Translations under genes and position numbers: made by a program | Notes under the pieces: model-generated | What the model was told of the DNA's origin: nothing | Seen by the model: only the letters and a program-made list of their open reading frames with translations | Databases searched by the model: none | From: Bradyrhizobium lupini | Lineage (GTDB): Bacteria > Pseudomonadota > Alphaproteobacteria > Rhizobiales > Xanthobacteraceae | DNA: 64,000 nt | Assembly (NCBI RefSeq): GCF_040939785.1 | Contig: NZ_CP162553.1 | Span: forward strand, 3,472,001 to 3,536,000 | Reading direction: 5' to 3' | Part shown: positions 34,456 through 44,390 of the stretch, one piece after another | Numbering within the stretch: position 1 is the stretch's first letter | Layout of the letters: each line of letters begins with the position of its first letter

Positions 34456-35537
34456 TGATCCTGTCAGGCGATCCGCCGCGCAGCCGCGTGCTCACGCTCG
34501 TTCTCGTCCTCATCATCCTGGCGCTGGTGGCGACGCCGTTCCTGTTTCCCGGGGCGAAGGCGCTGAACGTCGCGGCCAAGATCTGCGTCTTCGCCGCGCT
34601 GGTCGCCTCCTACGACCTCCTGCTCGGCTATACCGGCTCGGTGTCATTCGCACACACCATGTTCTACGGGATCGGCAGCTACGCGATCGCGATCGCGCTG
34701 TACGGGATGGGCCCGAATTGGGGCGCGGTCGCAACCGGCATCGTGGTCGGCCTGCCGCTTGCCGCGCTGCTTGCGCTTGCAATCGGACTGTTCTCGCTGC
34801 GGGTCGCCGCGATCTTCTTTGCCATGATCACGCTGGCGGTCGCATCCGCCTTCCAAGTGCTGGCCTCGCAGCTGTCCTGGCTGACCGGCGGCGAGGACGG
34901 GCGCAGCTTTCAGCTGCCCGAGCTGCTCAGGCCCGGCACGGTGCTGATCTCGAAGAACGTGCTGGGATTCGAGGTCAACGGCCGCCTCCTGACCTACTAT
35001 CTGGTGTTCGCCGTCTCCGCCCTGATGATCCTCGCTTTGCTGCGGGTGGTGAACTCGCCGTTCGGGCGCGTGCTGCAGGCGATCCGCGAAAACCGCTTCC
35101 GCGCCGAGGCGCTCGGCTTCCGCACCGTTTTCCACCTGAGCTACGCCAACTGCATCGCCGCACTGGTCGCCGCCGGCGCCGGCATTCTCAATGCACTGTG
35201 GCTGCGCTATGCCGGCCCCGATACCTCGCTCAGCTTCTCGATCATGCTGGACATCCTGCTGATGGTCGTGATCGGCGGCATGGGCACGATCTACGGCGCG
35301 ATCATCGGCGCCACCATCTTCATCCTCGCCCAGAACTATCTGCAGGCGCTGATGGGCGTCGCCTCCAAGGCGGCGTCGGAAGCCGGCCTGCCACTGCTGC
35401 CGGGGCTGTTGCATCCCGACCGCTGGCTGCTGTGGCTCGGACTGCTCTTCATCGCCAGCGTCTACTTCTTTCCGACCGGCGTGGTGGGACGGCTGCGCAG
35501 TGCCGGCGACCACAAGAGTGCGGGCAGCGCGCATTAA
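34452..35537 (+). CDS. livM: branched-chain amino acid-type ABC transporter permease (LivM type)
   Basis: A 361-residue membrane protein. The LivM motif DLLLGYTGSVSFAHTMFYGI and coupling region GRVLQAIRENRFRAEALGF are clear, with about ten hydrophobic segments. Start ATG 34452 overlaps the livH stop (ATGA at 34452-34455). It is the last gene of the five-gene transport unit; no intrinsic terminator is obvious in the 136 bp after it. Confidence 0.93.
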   Translation: MMILSGDPPRSRVLTLVLVLIILALVATPFLFPGAKALNVAAKICVFAALVASYDLLLGYTGSVSFAHTMFYGIGSYAIAIALYGMGPNWGAVATGIVVGLPLAALLALAIGLFSLRVAAIFFAMITLAVASAFQVLASQLSWLTGGEDGRSFQLPELLRPGTVLISKNVLGFEVNGRLLTYYLVFAVSALMILALLRVVNSPFGRVLQAIRENRFRAEALGFRTVFHLSYANCIAALVAAGAGILNALWLRYAGPDTSLSFSIMLDILLMVVIGGMGTIYGAIIGATIFILAQNYLQALMGVASKAASEAGLPLLPGLLHPDRWLLWLGLLFIASVYFFPTGVVGRLRSAGDHKSAGSAH

Positions 35538-35673
35538 CGCGCGATTCATGATGCAGCGCGGCGGCTCGCTCGGCGCAACCGTATTCGCGCAACGAGATTA
35601 ACGCCCAGGTAACTGGCTTTCCTAAGCTTTACGCCATTTGTGCGGTGTATTCCTGTCCTTCCAGGGGGAGGGA

Positions 35674-38600
35674 ATGCGCCAGGTCTTTGCAGAGATTGCG
35701 TCACGAATGATCCTAGCCGCGAAGCACGGCTGGGAGGCAGCCATTCGGCGCGGACCGGTGCTGTGGCTCACTTTGTGCGGCGTGTTGCTGGTCGCCGGGA
35801 TCTTCGCCGTGACCGCCATAGCCGTCGGCGAATTTCGCGAACGTACCCTGGCCAACCGCGAGCGCGAGCTGGAAAATACGGTGCAGCTGATCGCGCGGCA
35901 CTTCGATCAGCAATTCGAAGATGCGGACGTCGTCGCCGCCGATGTGATCGGGCAGATGAACCTGCCGGAGATCAGTTCCGCCGCGATGTTCCGCGAGCGC
36001 ATGTCCGGACCTGCGACGAACCAGATGCTGCTGAGCAAGATCAGCTCGGTGTCTTATCTCGGCGACATCGCGATCTACGATGCCGACGGCGAACTGATCA
36101 ACTGGTCGCGAGCCCAGCCGCTACCCAAAATCAACATCTCCTCGCGCGCCTACTTCCAGACCTTCAAATCCGATCCGGTGGCCGAACCGGTGATTCTGGA
36201 GTCGGTCCGCAGTTTCATCATCGGCAAATGGACCACGATTGTCGCGCGTCGGCTGAACGGCGTGGACGGCAGCTTCCTCGGCACGATGGTCCGCCGGATC
36301 GATCCGGACAGCTACCAGAACTATTTCGCATCCGTTGCGCTTGCGGAGGGCACGGCGATCTCGCTGTTCGACCGCAATGGCAAGATGCTGTCGCGCTACC
36401 CGCATGTCGAAGAGCTTATCGGCAGGGACTTCAAGGACGCGCCGCTGATGCGCAAGATGCTGGCCGAAGGTGGCCGGCACACCCTGCGCGTCAGGGGCCC
36501 GATCGACGGCGACGAGCGCCTCGGCTCCGGCGCCTCGCTTTCGCATTTCCCGCTGGTCATCGTCGCGACCAACACCACGAGCGCGGCGCTGGCCGACTGG
36601 CGGCAGCAGACCGGTTTCATGGTCACCACCGCCGCGCTTTCGGCGACTGTGATTGCGCTGATCCTGTTCCTGATCGTTCGCCAGATCAGCCGGCAGAATC
36701 GGGAGGCGCAGCAGCGGCTGGAAGCGGAGCGAGGGCGGCTCGACACCGCCTTGAACAACATGTCGCAAGGGTTGATCCTGTACGATGCAGCCGGATACAT
36801 CGTCACCTGCAACCGCCGCTACGCCGACATGTTCGGCCTCTCCCACGACGTCATCAAGCCCGGCTGTCACATCCGCGAGGCGATGTATCATCGCAAGGAG
36901 CGCAGCGCGTTCGAAGGCGATGTCGAGGCATTTTGCGCCGACGTCATGAGGATCGTCGCGGAGGGCACGGTCTCCACCAGAAGCCATCACTTGCCGAGCG
37001 GCCGCGCTTTCCAGGTCATCAACACCCCCACTCGCGCAGGGCGGGTGGGTGGCCACGATCGAAGACATCACCGAACGCCGCAATCTGGAGCAGGAACGCG
37101 ACCGCAACTACATGTTCCTACGCGAGATCATCGACCACATCCCATCGCAGATCACGGTGAAGGATGCTCAAACGCGGCAATATCTGCTCGTCAACCGGAC
37201 CGCCGAAGAGCAATTCGGCCAATCGAGTGAAAACATCGTTGGCAAGACTCCCTTCGACATTTACCCGGATGCCTCCGCCAGAGTCGTCACCGACGACGAC
37301 AGCAAGGCGCTGCAGATGACCGAGGGATTGTTCAAAGACGAACATGCCTGGCAGAGCCAGGCCAAGGGAATGCGCTACATCACCTCGACCCGGATCGGGA
37401 TCCGCGACAATTCCGGCGAGCCGCGTTACCTCATCAACGTGGTCGAGGACGTCACCGAACGACGGCGCGCCGACGAAAAGATCGCGCATATGGCGCATTA
37501 CGATGCGCTCACCGACCTGCCCAACCGGACGCTATTCCGCGAGCAGATCGAGCGCGAACTTGAGAAGGTCGGCGGCGGCAGTCAGTTCGCGCTGCTCTAT
37601 ATCGACGTCGACGAGTTCAAGGGCATCAACGATTCGCTCGGCCATCACATCGGCGACGAGCTGTTGAAGGAATCGCCGCCCGCATCCGCGGCTGCCTCGG
37701 ACAGGACGACCTGATCGCGCGGCTCGGCGGCGACGAATTCGCGATGATCCAGACCGGCATCAAGTCGTCCGCCGACGTGGTGTCATTCGTGACGCGGATC
37801 TTCGAGGCGATCCGCCGGCCCTATCACTGCTTCGGCCATCAGCTCTCCACCGACGCCAGCATCGGCATCGCGATGGCGCCGCAGGACGGCACCGATCTCG
37901 ACCAGCTCATCAAGAATGCCGATCTCGCGATGTACGGCGCCAAGGCCGGAGGACGCCGCACTCACCGCTTCTTCGAGCCGGAGATGGATGCGAGCGCCAA
38001 GGCGCGCCTGAGCCTGGAGCAGGATCTGCGGCAGGCCCTGGTGAACGGCGGTTTCGAGATCCACTATCAGCCGCTGGTCGACTTGCGCACCAATGAGGTC
38101 ACAGGCTGCGAGGCGCTGCTGCGCTGGCGGCATCCCGAGCGCGGCATGGTGTCGCCGGCGGAGTTCATTCCGATTGCCGAGGACACCGGCCTGATCAACG
38201 AGCTCGGCGACTGGGTGCTGCGCATGGCCTGCAACGAGGCCGCGACCTGGCCGGCGCATGTGCGTGTCGCGGTCAACGTCTCGCCGGTGCAGCTCAAATG
38301 CGACACGCTGGCACTGCGGATCGCCGGCGCGCTCGCCGCTTCCGGACTTGCCCCCTCCCGGCTCGAGCTCGAGATCACCGAGGCCGTGCTGATCCGCGAC
38401 GACGAGGCGGCGCTCTCGATCCTGCACCAGCTCCGCGCCATCGGCGTGCGCATCGCGCTCGACGATTTCGGCACCGGCTATTCCTCGCTCAGCTATCTGA
38501 AGCGCTTCCCGTTCGACAAGATCAAGATCGACCGCTGTTTCGTCGCTGATATCGCCGAGACGAGCGGCGCGCCCGTGATCGTGCAGGCGGTGGTGAACAT

Positions 38601-38784
38601 CGCCGCCGCCAGCGACATGACCACGGTCGCGGAGGGCGTCGAGACCGAGGCGCAGCGCGAGATGCTGCGTGCGCTCGGCTGCACGGAGATGCAGGGTTAT
38701 CTCTTCAGCAGACCGAAGCCGGCCAGCGAAGTGCGAAAGCTGTTCGGTTCGAGCCATGCCTTGCCGGTGGCGGCGGTGGCCTGA
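35674..38784 (+). pseudogene. membrane dCache-PAS-PAS-GGDEF-EAL protein, interrupted by two frameshifts
   Basis: A would-be protein of about 1036 residues: membrane segment (PVLWLTLCGVLLVAGIFAVT), a periplasmic double-Cache-like sensor, a second membrane segment (LSATVIALILFLIV), a PAS domain, a second PAS (TVKDAQTRQYLLVNRTAEE), GGDEF (RLGGDEFAM) and EAL (EALLRWRHPERG, DDFGTGYSSLSYL). The frame shifts by an extra base in the C5 run 37025-37029 and again by a missing base near 37668-37671 (AAGGAATCG where AAGGAAATCG is expected). The shifts compensate. As read, the product stops at 37230 before GGDEF-EAL. ATG 35674 follows a GGGGGAGG. Either a real pseudogene, or sequencing errors; the coding character is kept throughout. 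Confidence 0.85.
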
Positions 38785-38785
38785 G

Positions 38786-39841
38786 GTGGCGAAGCCGGGG
38801 AAAACGCCAGCCAAGACGGTCGACGTTGCGGATTCCTATGCCGTGCGGCTGATGCAGCATCTGGTGGTGCCGACCTTCGTGATCGACCCCAAGCGCCGCG
38901 TCGTGATCTGGAACAGGGCCTGCGAGCGGCTGACCGGTGTCGCCGCCTCCGAGGTGATCGGCACCAATAAGCACTGGCAGGCCTTCTACGAGACCAGGCG
39001 CCCTTGCCTCGCTGACCTCGTCGCACTCGACCGCCCTGAACAGCTGCCGGAGTTCTATTCGGAGTATGGCGCGCGCGGCCACAACGGGCTTGGCTTCAGC
39101 GCCGAAAACTGGTGCGTGATGCCGAAGCTCGGCAGCCAGCTCTATCTCGCCATCGACGCCGGGCCGATCCACGACGAGGCCGGCCATCTGATCGCGGTGG
39201 TGGAGACGCTGCGCGACCTTACCGACCAGAAGCGCGCCGAGATGGCCCTGAAGGAGCTTGCCACCAAGGACGGGTTGACCGGCCTGTCGAACCGCCGCGC
39301 GTTCGACCAGATGCTGATGAGCGAATGGGCCCGCGCCCAGCGGACGCAGAAGCCGATGGCGCTGCTGTTCGTCGACGTCGATCATTTCAAGCTGTTCAAC
39401 GACCGCCACGGCCACCAGAGCGGCGATGAATGCCTGCGCGCGGTCGCGTCCGTCGTCAGCCGGCATGCCGTGCGCCCGCTCGATCTCGCCAGCCGCTATG
39501 GCGGCGAGGAATTCGCGCTGATCCTGCCGGACATGGATTGCGATGCCGCCTGCGCCATCGCCGACGAGATCCGCTGCGCCGTGATGACCTTGCGGATCAC
39601 CCATGGCGCCATCGGGGCCGGTGACCACGTCACCCTCAGCGTCGGCGTCGCCAGCCACATTCCGGACGAAACCGACGACAGCCCCCAACGGCTGCTGGGC
39701 GCGGCCGACCAGGCGCTCTATGCGGCCAAACGGCTCGGCCGCAACCGCGTCATGTGCTCCGAACGGCTGCTCGCCGAGTTCGCCAAGCTCGGGCGGGACG
39801 GCGTGCCGGTTCCTGACCGCGCGACTCGTAAATCAGCCTAG
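38786..39841 (+). CDS. PAS-GGDEF diguanylate cyclase
   Basis: A 351-residue soluble cyclase. A PAS domain (about 20-150: VVPTFVIDPKRRVVIWNRAC, then VVETLRDLTDQKRAEM) precedes GGDEF with the active-site RYGGEEFALIL. An inhibitory I-site RxxD (RPLD) lies exactly five residues before GGEEF, as in product-inhibited cyclases. The start is most likely GTG 38786, which follows the stop of the upstream EAL gene (38782-38784) by one base, implying coupled expression. The pair would make a synthesis/degradation module if the upstream gene is functional. Confidence 0.9.
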   Translation: MAKPGKTPAKTVDVADSYAVRLMQHLVVPTFVIDPKRRVVIWNRACERLTGVAASEVIGTNKHWQAFYETRRPCLADLVALDRPEQLPEFYSEYGARGHNGLGFSAENWCVMPKLGSQLYLAIDAGPIHDEAGHLIAVVETLRDLTDQKRAEMALKELATKDGLTGLSNRRAFDQMLMSEWARAQRTQKPMALLFVDVDHFKLFNDRHGHQSGDECLRAVASVVSRHAVRPLDLASRYGGEEFALILPDMDCDAACAIADEIRCAVMTLRITHGAIGAGDHVTLSVGVASHIPDETDDSPQRLLGAADQALYAAKRLGRNRVMCSERLLAEFAKLGRDGVPVPDRATRKSA

Positions 39842-39915
39842 CCCAAATCAGCCTGGACGAAGCCGGCGGAAGCGGTTGCCCACCCTCCGCCAATCGGCTA
39901 AATGAACCTCGACTA

Positions 39916-39992
39916 GCACCCGTAGCTCAGCTGGATAGAGCGTTGCCCTCCGAAGGCAAAGGTCACACGTTCGAATCGTGTCGGGTGCGCCA
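39916..39992 (+). tRNA. tRNA-Arg (anticodon CCG)
   Basis: A 77-nt cloverleaf: acceptor GCACCCG / CGGGTGC, D arm with AGCTCAGCTGGATAGAGC, anticodon stem TTGCC/GGCAA around the loop CTCCGAA (anticodon CCG at 39950-39952, reading CGG), T arm with GTTCGAATC, discriminator G and an encoded CCA (39990-39992). No integrase or attachment repeat was seen next to it. Confidence 0.98.
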
Positions 39993-40085
39993 GTCTCTTC
40001 CAGTCCGCGCTGGGAGCACCCTCACCCGAATTTCCTTGATACCGCTCGCGCCGGAGCCATCGCCTGCTCAGCGCAAGCCCCACGC

Positions 40086-40295
40086 TCAATTCAGCATCGA
40101 GATGATCGTCTGGACCTGGTCGGAAGCCGACGTCACCAGTCCGGCGTACGACGTCTGACCATGTGCGGCTGCTATCAGGATGCATTCGGCTACGGCCGCC
40201 TTCAGGCCGAAGACCGACTGATCGGGCGGCACGCTGGCCATCACGGCCTCCAGCGCCTGACGCATCGTTCGAATGAGTTCGGAGCTGTATTGCAT
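40086..40295 (-). CDS. small conserved hypothetical protein
   Basis: A 69-residue, probably all-helical protein: [20 protein letters not shown], then [20 protein letters not shown] and [12 protein letters not shown]. The pattern is that of small rhizobial proteins of unknown role (I recall similar proteins, but cannot name a family). ATG 40295 with GGAG five to ten bases upstream (AGGACAGCCC). No membrane or signal segment. It lies between the tRNA gene and dinB, on the opposite strand. Confidence 0.7.
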   Translation of the reverse strand: MQYSSELIRTMRQALEAVMASVPPDQSVFGLKAAVAECILIAAAHGQTSYAGLVTSASDQVQTIISMLN

Positions 40296-40463
40296 GGGCT
40301 GTCCTCCGCAGGCTCATATTAGAGCGCGTGGCCATGCTGGCCACTCACAAGCCTGAGATTGTTTTTTGATGAAGTGGGACATCCCGGAGCGGCGGCCAGC
40401 CTGTCTCGAGCGCTGAACCACACCCACCTCGCGCTTCTCATCGCTCGATTGTATCATCTTGCC

Positions 40464-41552
40464 ATGAGCGAATCCGACACGGCGACCGGCGAAGCTTCGC
40501 CCGTCCGCAAGATCATCCATATCGACATGGATGCCTTCTACGCGTCCGTGGAACAACGCGACCATCCGGAGCTGCGCGGAAAGCCGGTCGCCGTCGGAGG
40601 CTCCGCGGAACGTGGCGTCGTCGCGGCCGCCAGTTATGAGGCCCGCGAGTTCGGCGTTCGCTCTGCCATGCCATCCGTGACGGCGAAGCGACAATGTCCC
40701 GATCTGATCTTCGTCAAGCCGCGCTTCGAGGTCTACAAGGCGATCTCTAGGCAGATCCGCGACATCTTCGCGGAGCATACCCCGATCATCGAGCCGTTGT
40801 CGCTCGACGAGGCCTACCTCGACGTGACGGAAAACCTGCAAGGCATCCCGCTGGCGCGTGATGTTGCGCTCAGGATCCGCGAGAGGATCAAGGCCGAGAC
40901 GGGCCTCAACGCTTCGGCCGGCATCTCCTACAACAAGTTCCTGGCCAAGCTCGCCTCCGATCATCGCAAGCCCAACGGTCAGTTCGTGATTTCACCGGAG
41001 ATGGGACCCGCCTTCGTCGAGACCCTGCCGGTCGGAAAATTCCATGGGATAGGCCCGGCCACGGGTGCGAAGATGAACTCGCTCGGCATGTTCACCGGTC
41101 TCGATATTCGTCGTCAGACGCTGGAGTTCATGAATGCGAATTTCGGCAAGTCGGGCGCCTATTACTACTGGATTTCGCGCGGTATCGACGAACGGCCGGT
41201 CCGGGCCAACCGGGTCCGCAAGTCCATCGGCGCGGAGACCACGTTCTCAAGCGATCTCACCGAATTCGACGCGCTGGTCGCCGAGCTCAAGCCGCTCGTC
41301 GACAAGGTGTGGCGCCATTGCGATGCGACGGGCAGCCGTGGCCGCACCGTCACCTTGAAGATCAAGTTTGCCGACTTCGAGATCATCACGCGCAGCAGGT
41401 CCGCTCTTTCGCCGGTTGCAGGCCGGGACGATCTTGAGCGGCTGGCTTGCGGCCTGCTCGAAGTCGAGATTCCGCTGCCCAAGAGCGTCAGGCTGCTGGG
41501 GGTCTCGCTGTCTTCGCTCAAGCCGGGGACGATGCGGAGCCGCCGCAGCTGA
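40464..41552 (+). CDS. dinB: DNA polymerase IV (Y family)
   Basis: A 362-residue translesion polymerase. Motif I is KIIHIDMDAFYASVEQRDHP, the YxAR-like element AAASYEAREFGVRSAMP, and the catalytic SLDEAYLDV (Asp-Glu). The thumb helix-hairpin-helix has KFHGIGPATGAKMNSLG, and the little finger ends at SLKPGTMRSRRS without an obvious beta-clamp motif at the extreme C-terminus. ATG 40464 starts a short polar leader. I looked for a GTTC-N7-GTTC SOS box upstream and did not find one. Confidence 0.95.
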   Translation: MSESDTATGEASPVRKIIHIDMDAFYASVEQRDHPELRGKPVAVGGSAERGVVAAASYEAREFGVRSAMPSVTAKRQCPDLIFVKPRFEVYKAISRQIRDIFAEHTPIIEPLSLDEAYLDVTENLQGIPLARDVALRIRERIKAETGLNASAGISYNKFLAKLASDHRKPNGQFVISPEMGPAFVETLPVGKFHGIGPATGAKMNSLGMFTGLDIRRQTLEFMNANFGKSGAYYYWISRGIDERPVRANRVRKSIGAETTFSSDLTEFDALVAELKPLVDKVWRHCDATGSRGRTVTLKIKFADFEIITRSRSALSPVAGRDDLERLACGLLEVEIPLPKSVRLLGVSLSSLKPGTMRSRRS

Positions 41553-41682
41553 CTCTCGGCATCTGAACCAAACCGACGGGCTTTCGACGGACGCAGACAG
41601 CCACGTAGAGCGCGCTCGCAACGCGAATCTACGGTGGCGGGTTTTCAGACTTGCCACCCAAGGTCGCTCCGCTGGGGCCCGA

Positions 41683-41976
41683 TCAATGCCTCACGTGCTC
41701 GAACACGACGATCACGCCCGTCGGTTCGGGCTCGTGCGCCATCAGGCGAGTCAGCTCGGAATCGCCCCAATCCGCGAGGCTGACCACTTCGCCGCTCTGG
41801 CGCTCGGTGCCCGGCGGCGCCGTGGGCTCGACGACCTTCAGCCCCGTCTCATCGACGAAGAAAGTGTGCTCGCCGAACATGCTGTTGAGCTGCGGCATGG
41901 CGGGATGCTCGTCGGGCAGCACTTGAGCGCCGAGCTGGTTGACGGTCTGCTTCACCTGTTCGGATGTGAGCTTCAT
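41683..41976 (-). CDS. conserved hypothetical protein
   Basis: A 97-residue acidic protein: KLTSEQVKQTVNQLGAQVLP, then NSMFGEHTFFVDETGLKVVE and a C-terminal half with GEVVSLADWGDSELTRLMAH. It looks like a small soluble alpha/beta protein; no motif points to function. ATG 41976. It is convergent with dinB. I recognise the type as one found in Bradyrhizobium but with no assigned role. Confidence 0.7.
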   Translation of the reverse strand: MKLTSEQVKQTVNQLGAQVLPDEHPAMPQLNSMFGEHTFFVDETGLKVVEPTAPPGTERQSGEVVSLADWGDSELTRLMAHEPEPTGVIVVFEHVRH

Positions 41977-42218
41977 GAGCTGCTCCGTTTTTTGTCACGT
42001 CGGTTTCATTGAGCTGAGCCAGAGCGGGCGTTCCCTGCGCCTATGTTCGCCTGGCCCAATCTCCCGAACAGGTGCTGCGCACAAATGTTCCGGAGAAATG
42101 CATTTCGTGATCGCGCGTCGCGTCTGCCGCGCTTGCGGCACCAGATCGCCACAGGATGCACATGATTCAACATCCCAAAGAGCCAAATTCCAAGAGCTGA
42201 TTCCAAGAGCCGAATTCG

Positions 42219-42905
42219 TTACTCGCTTCGGTTCTCGCCAACAGAGAGCGCGCAGATGCGTGACAGATATGTGTAGGACAACCCGGTCTCCTCGGCCCAA
42301 GCCTTGAACTGCGCCTGCACCTTGGCGAGATCGCCCTTCGACTTGACCTCTTCGGCAATGTCGAGACCGGCATCGCGCAGGCAGGCCACGACGTCCCTGG
42401 ACGTCACAAAGCCGTCCCAGCCGACGAACCGCAGCAGCATCTGGCCGGTGTTGCCACCCAACCGGCTGCCACGCTTGCTCAGGAGATCGAGCAGGCCGAT
42501 CTGGTCGGACGGCGGCCACTTCGCCAGAAACCTGCCGAAGCTGCCGTGCTCTCTTGCGATCGCCTGGACGAAAGCCGCGTTGTCGCGCACCGACATGATC
42601 TTGGCACCGTTGCGCACGATGCGCGCGTCGCGCAGCAGGCCCTCCCAATAATCCTCCGGCTGGAAGGTGAGCTTGGCCGGCAGGAAACGCAGGAAGGCGT
42701 CTTCAAACCCGTCCCATTTCGTCTCGATCACGCTCCAGGCAAAGCCCGCGCAAAACACACGCTTCGTCATCTCTGCGAGGATGCGGTCGTCGCCGCGTTT
42801 GGCGAGGCCCTTCAGGTCGGGCTTTTCCGGCATCAGCTTTTCGAGCGCCTTGGGCCCGCCCTTGCGTTTTTCGGCGCGAGCACGAATGGTCTTGAAGGAG
42901 GTCAT
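42219..42905 (-). CDS. tag: DNA-3-methyladenine glycosylase I family protein
   Basis: A 228-residue base-excision glycosylase. The helix-hairpin-helix-like fold of the Tag family is visible: RILAEMTKRVFCAGFAWSVI, then ETKWDGFEDAFLRFLP and RDARIVRNGAKIMSVRDNAA, with GGNTGQMLLRFVGWDGFVTS later. The N-terminal zinc-snap residues of E. coli Tag are not obvious, so it belongs to a divergent branch. ATG 42905 is preceded by a good GAGG; an extension to 43010 is unlikely. Fits with ogt, mmcB and dinB as DNA-damage genes in the window, though not linked. Confidence 0.82.
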   Translation of the reverse strand: MTSFKTIRARAEKRKGGPKALEKLMPEKPDLKGLAKRGDDRILAEMTKRVFCAGFAWSVIETKWDGFEDAFLRFLPAKLTFQPEDYWEGLLRDARIVRNGAKIMSVRDNAAFVQAIAREHGSFGRFLAKWPPSDQIGLLDLLSKRGSRLGGNTGQMLLRFVGWDGFVTSRDVVACLRDAGLDIAEEVKSKGDLAKVQAQFKAWAEETGLSYTYLSRICALSVGENRSE

Positions 42906-43016
42906 TGGGAGACACGCGATTGAGGGTGTGCCACGACACCAGAATTCGACGCTCGGGTCCAGCTCCGCCACGTCCGCCGACTTCGGTCGCGCTTGCTCGG
43001 TTCGCGGCAAGCCCGG

Positions 43017-43528
43017 CTATCGCGACAGACGCTTCGCGAGATGGACCGACTGCCAGTCTCCGAGACCGGTGTCCTCGAACCCCGCTTTCTTCGCAAGACC
43101 GCGCATCTCGGCGTTCACGCGCGCGGTCTCGGCTGCAATCATCTCGTGACCGAGATCGCTCGCGTGCCTCTCCATCGCCGTCATCATCTGGAGGCCGACG
43201 CCCTGGCGCTGAAAGCCATCGGCAACAGAGATGGCGAAATCACCATGCCGTGCAGCCGCATCGTAGGCGTATCTGGTTTCGCCGATGATCGTGCCCTGCC
43301 CTTCCTGCCTGATCTCGGCCAGCAGGGTGAAATGATCGGGATCGCTGGCTTGGCGACGCATTCGGCCGCGATCATTGCAAAGTCCGCCCGCGCGCCCATG
43401 AAGCGCTTGTTGCGCGATGTCGTGGAGAGGCCCGTGAAATAGATCGAACGGATCTCGACATCGGACGCACTGGCCGGCCTGATACGAAGCGCTGACTCGA
43501 CAATGGCATCCAGCAATGGCTGTGACAT
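43017..43528 (-). pseudogene. GNAT-family acetyltransferase, frameshifted
   Basis: Two overlapping minus-strand frames make one GNAT protein of about 170 residues. The first runs from ATG 43528 (MSQPLLDAIVESALRIRPAS) to about 43350. The second continues with DHFTLLAEIRQEGQGTIIGE, ISVADGFQRQGVGLQMMTAM (acetyl-CoA loop QRQGVG) and ends at 43017. Joining needs one extra base around 43345-43360, for example AAA for the AA read from 43351-43350. It is a recent inactivation or a sequencing error, since no other damage is seen. Confidence 0.8.
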
Positions 43529-43649
43529 GCGCGCGGCTCTCGGCAGGTTGCATCGAATGCACACCTAGCCGAGACCGCGCGCTTACCGCTTGGACGGTGC
43601 TGCCAATCTTGCGGCCGAAAACGAACAGTTCGTTGCTCGGTGCCGGGCG

Positions 43650-44390
43650 TCACACGCGAGAGAGTGAAGGCACCTCCTCCGGCACGATCGCCTGGAGGCC
43701 GCCGAAGCGACGCTCGCGGCCGTGGAAGGAGGCCAGGGCCGCAGCGAGATCGCCTGCGTCGAATTCGGGCCACATCCGCTCGGTGAAGTGCAGCTCGGCA
43801 TAGGCACCTTCCCAGAGCAGGAAGTCCGACAGCCGTTTCTCACCCGAGGTGCGGATGATGAGGTCGACGTCGCGCAAACCGGCCTCGCCGGTGACGAGCT
43901 GCGAGAACGCCTCGCGGGTGAGACTCGTCAGCGCCGCCGCCTTCGCCGCCGCGTTGAGGATGGCGTCGCGGGCGGAATAGTCGACGGCGATGCGCAGATG
44001 AAGCGTGCCACCGTGCGCGGTGGCGTCTTCCGCGCGCGCGATCGCATTGGCGATACCGTCGGGCAGGCGGTCTCGCCGGCCGATCACGGTGAGGCGCACG
44101 CCGTTCTTGACCAGGCTCTGCACCTCGTTGCCGAGGTAGAATCTCAGAAGCGTCATCAGCGCGGCGACCTCGGCCTTCGGCCTTCGCCAATTGTCGGTCG
44201 AGAAGGCGTAGAGCGTCAGCGTGCCGATGCCCTGCTTGGGCGCGGCCTCGACGATGCGGCGGATCGCCTCGACGCCGGCCTCATGGCCGCGCACGCGCGA
44301 CAGGCCGCGCCGCGTCGCCCATCTGCCGTTGCCATCCATGATGATGCCGACGTGAAGCTTGTCGTTGCGGGACACAAGGTCACTTTGCAT
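43650..44390 (-). CDS. uppS: isoprenyl transferase (undecaprenyl-diphosphate-synthase-like)
   Basis: A 246-residue cis-prenyltransferase. The catalytic Asp is in [15 protein letters not shown], with [12 protein letters not shown], and the product-end motif [20 protein letters not shown] followed by [16 protein letters not shown]. All substrate-binding Arg/Ser residues expected are present. It is not near cdsA, dxr or bamA, the usual home of the housekeeping copy, so it is probably a second paralogue. ATG 44390 is preferred (an in-frame GTG/ATG at 44408 possible). An ACTTTG-N5-CAAAGT palindrome covers this start codon. It follows a regulator gene on the same strand. Confidence 0.9.
   Translation of the reverse strand: MQSDLVSRNDKLHVGIIMDGNGRWATRRGLSRVRGHEAGVEAIRRIVEAAPKQGIGTLTLYAFSTDNWRRPKAEVAALMTLLRFYLGNEVQSLVKNGVRLTVIGRRDRLPDGIANAIARAEDATAHGGTLHLRIAVDYSARDAILNAAAKAAALTSLTREAFSQLVTGEAGLRDVDLIIRTSGEKRLSDFLLWEGAYAELHFTERMWPEFDAGDLAAALASFHGRERRFGGLQAIVPEEVPSLSRV

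Noticed and set aside
37021..37035. Programmed ribosomal frameshift in the large GGDEF-EAL gene
   Set aside because: The C5 run is not a classical slippery heptamer, no stimulating structure is evident, and a second shift in the opposite direction would be needed 640 bp later.
40266..40279. GTTC-N6-GTTC near dinB as an SOS (LexA) box
   Set aside because: The alphaproteobacterial box is GTTC-N7-GTTC; the spacing is one short, and the site lies inside the small opposite-strand gene, far from the dinB start.
42006..42206. 66-codon minus-strand frame between the 97-residue protein and tag
   Set aside because: No Shine-Dalgarno, composition unlike coding sequence, and several equivalent frames overlap; treated as non-coding.
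39916..43650. Genomic island integrated at tRNA-Arg
   Set aside because: No integrase, no repeat of the tRNA 3' end, and the genes beyond it (dinB, tag) are ordinary chromosomal repair genes.
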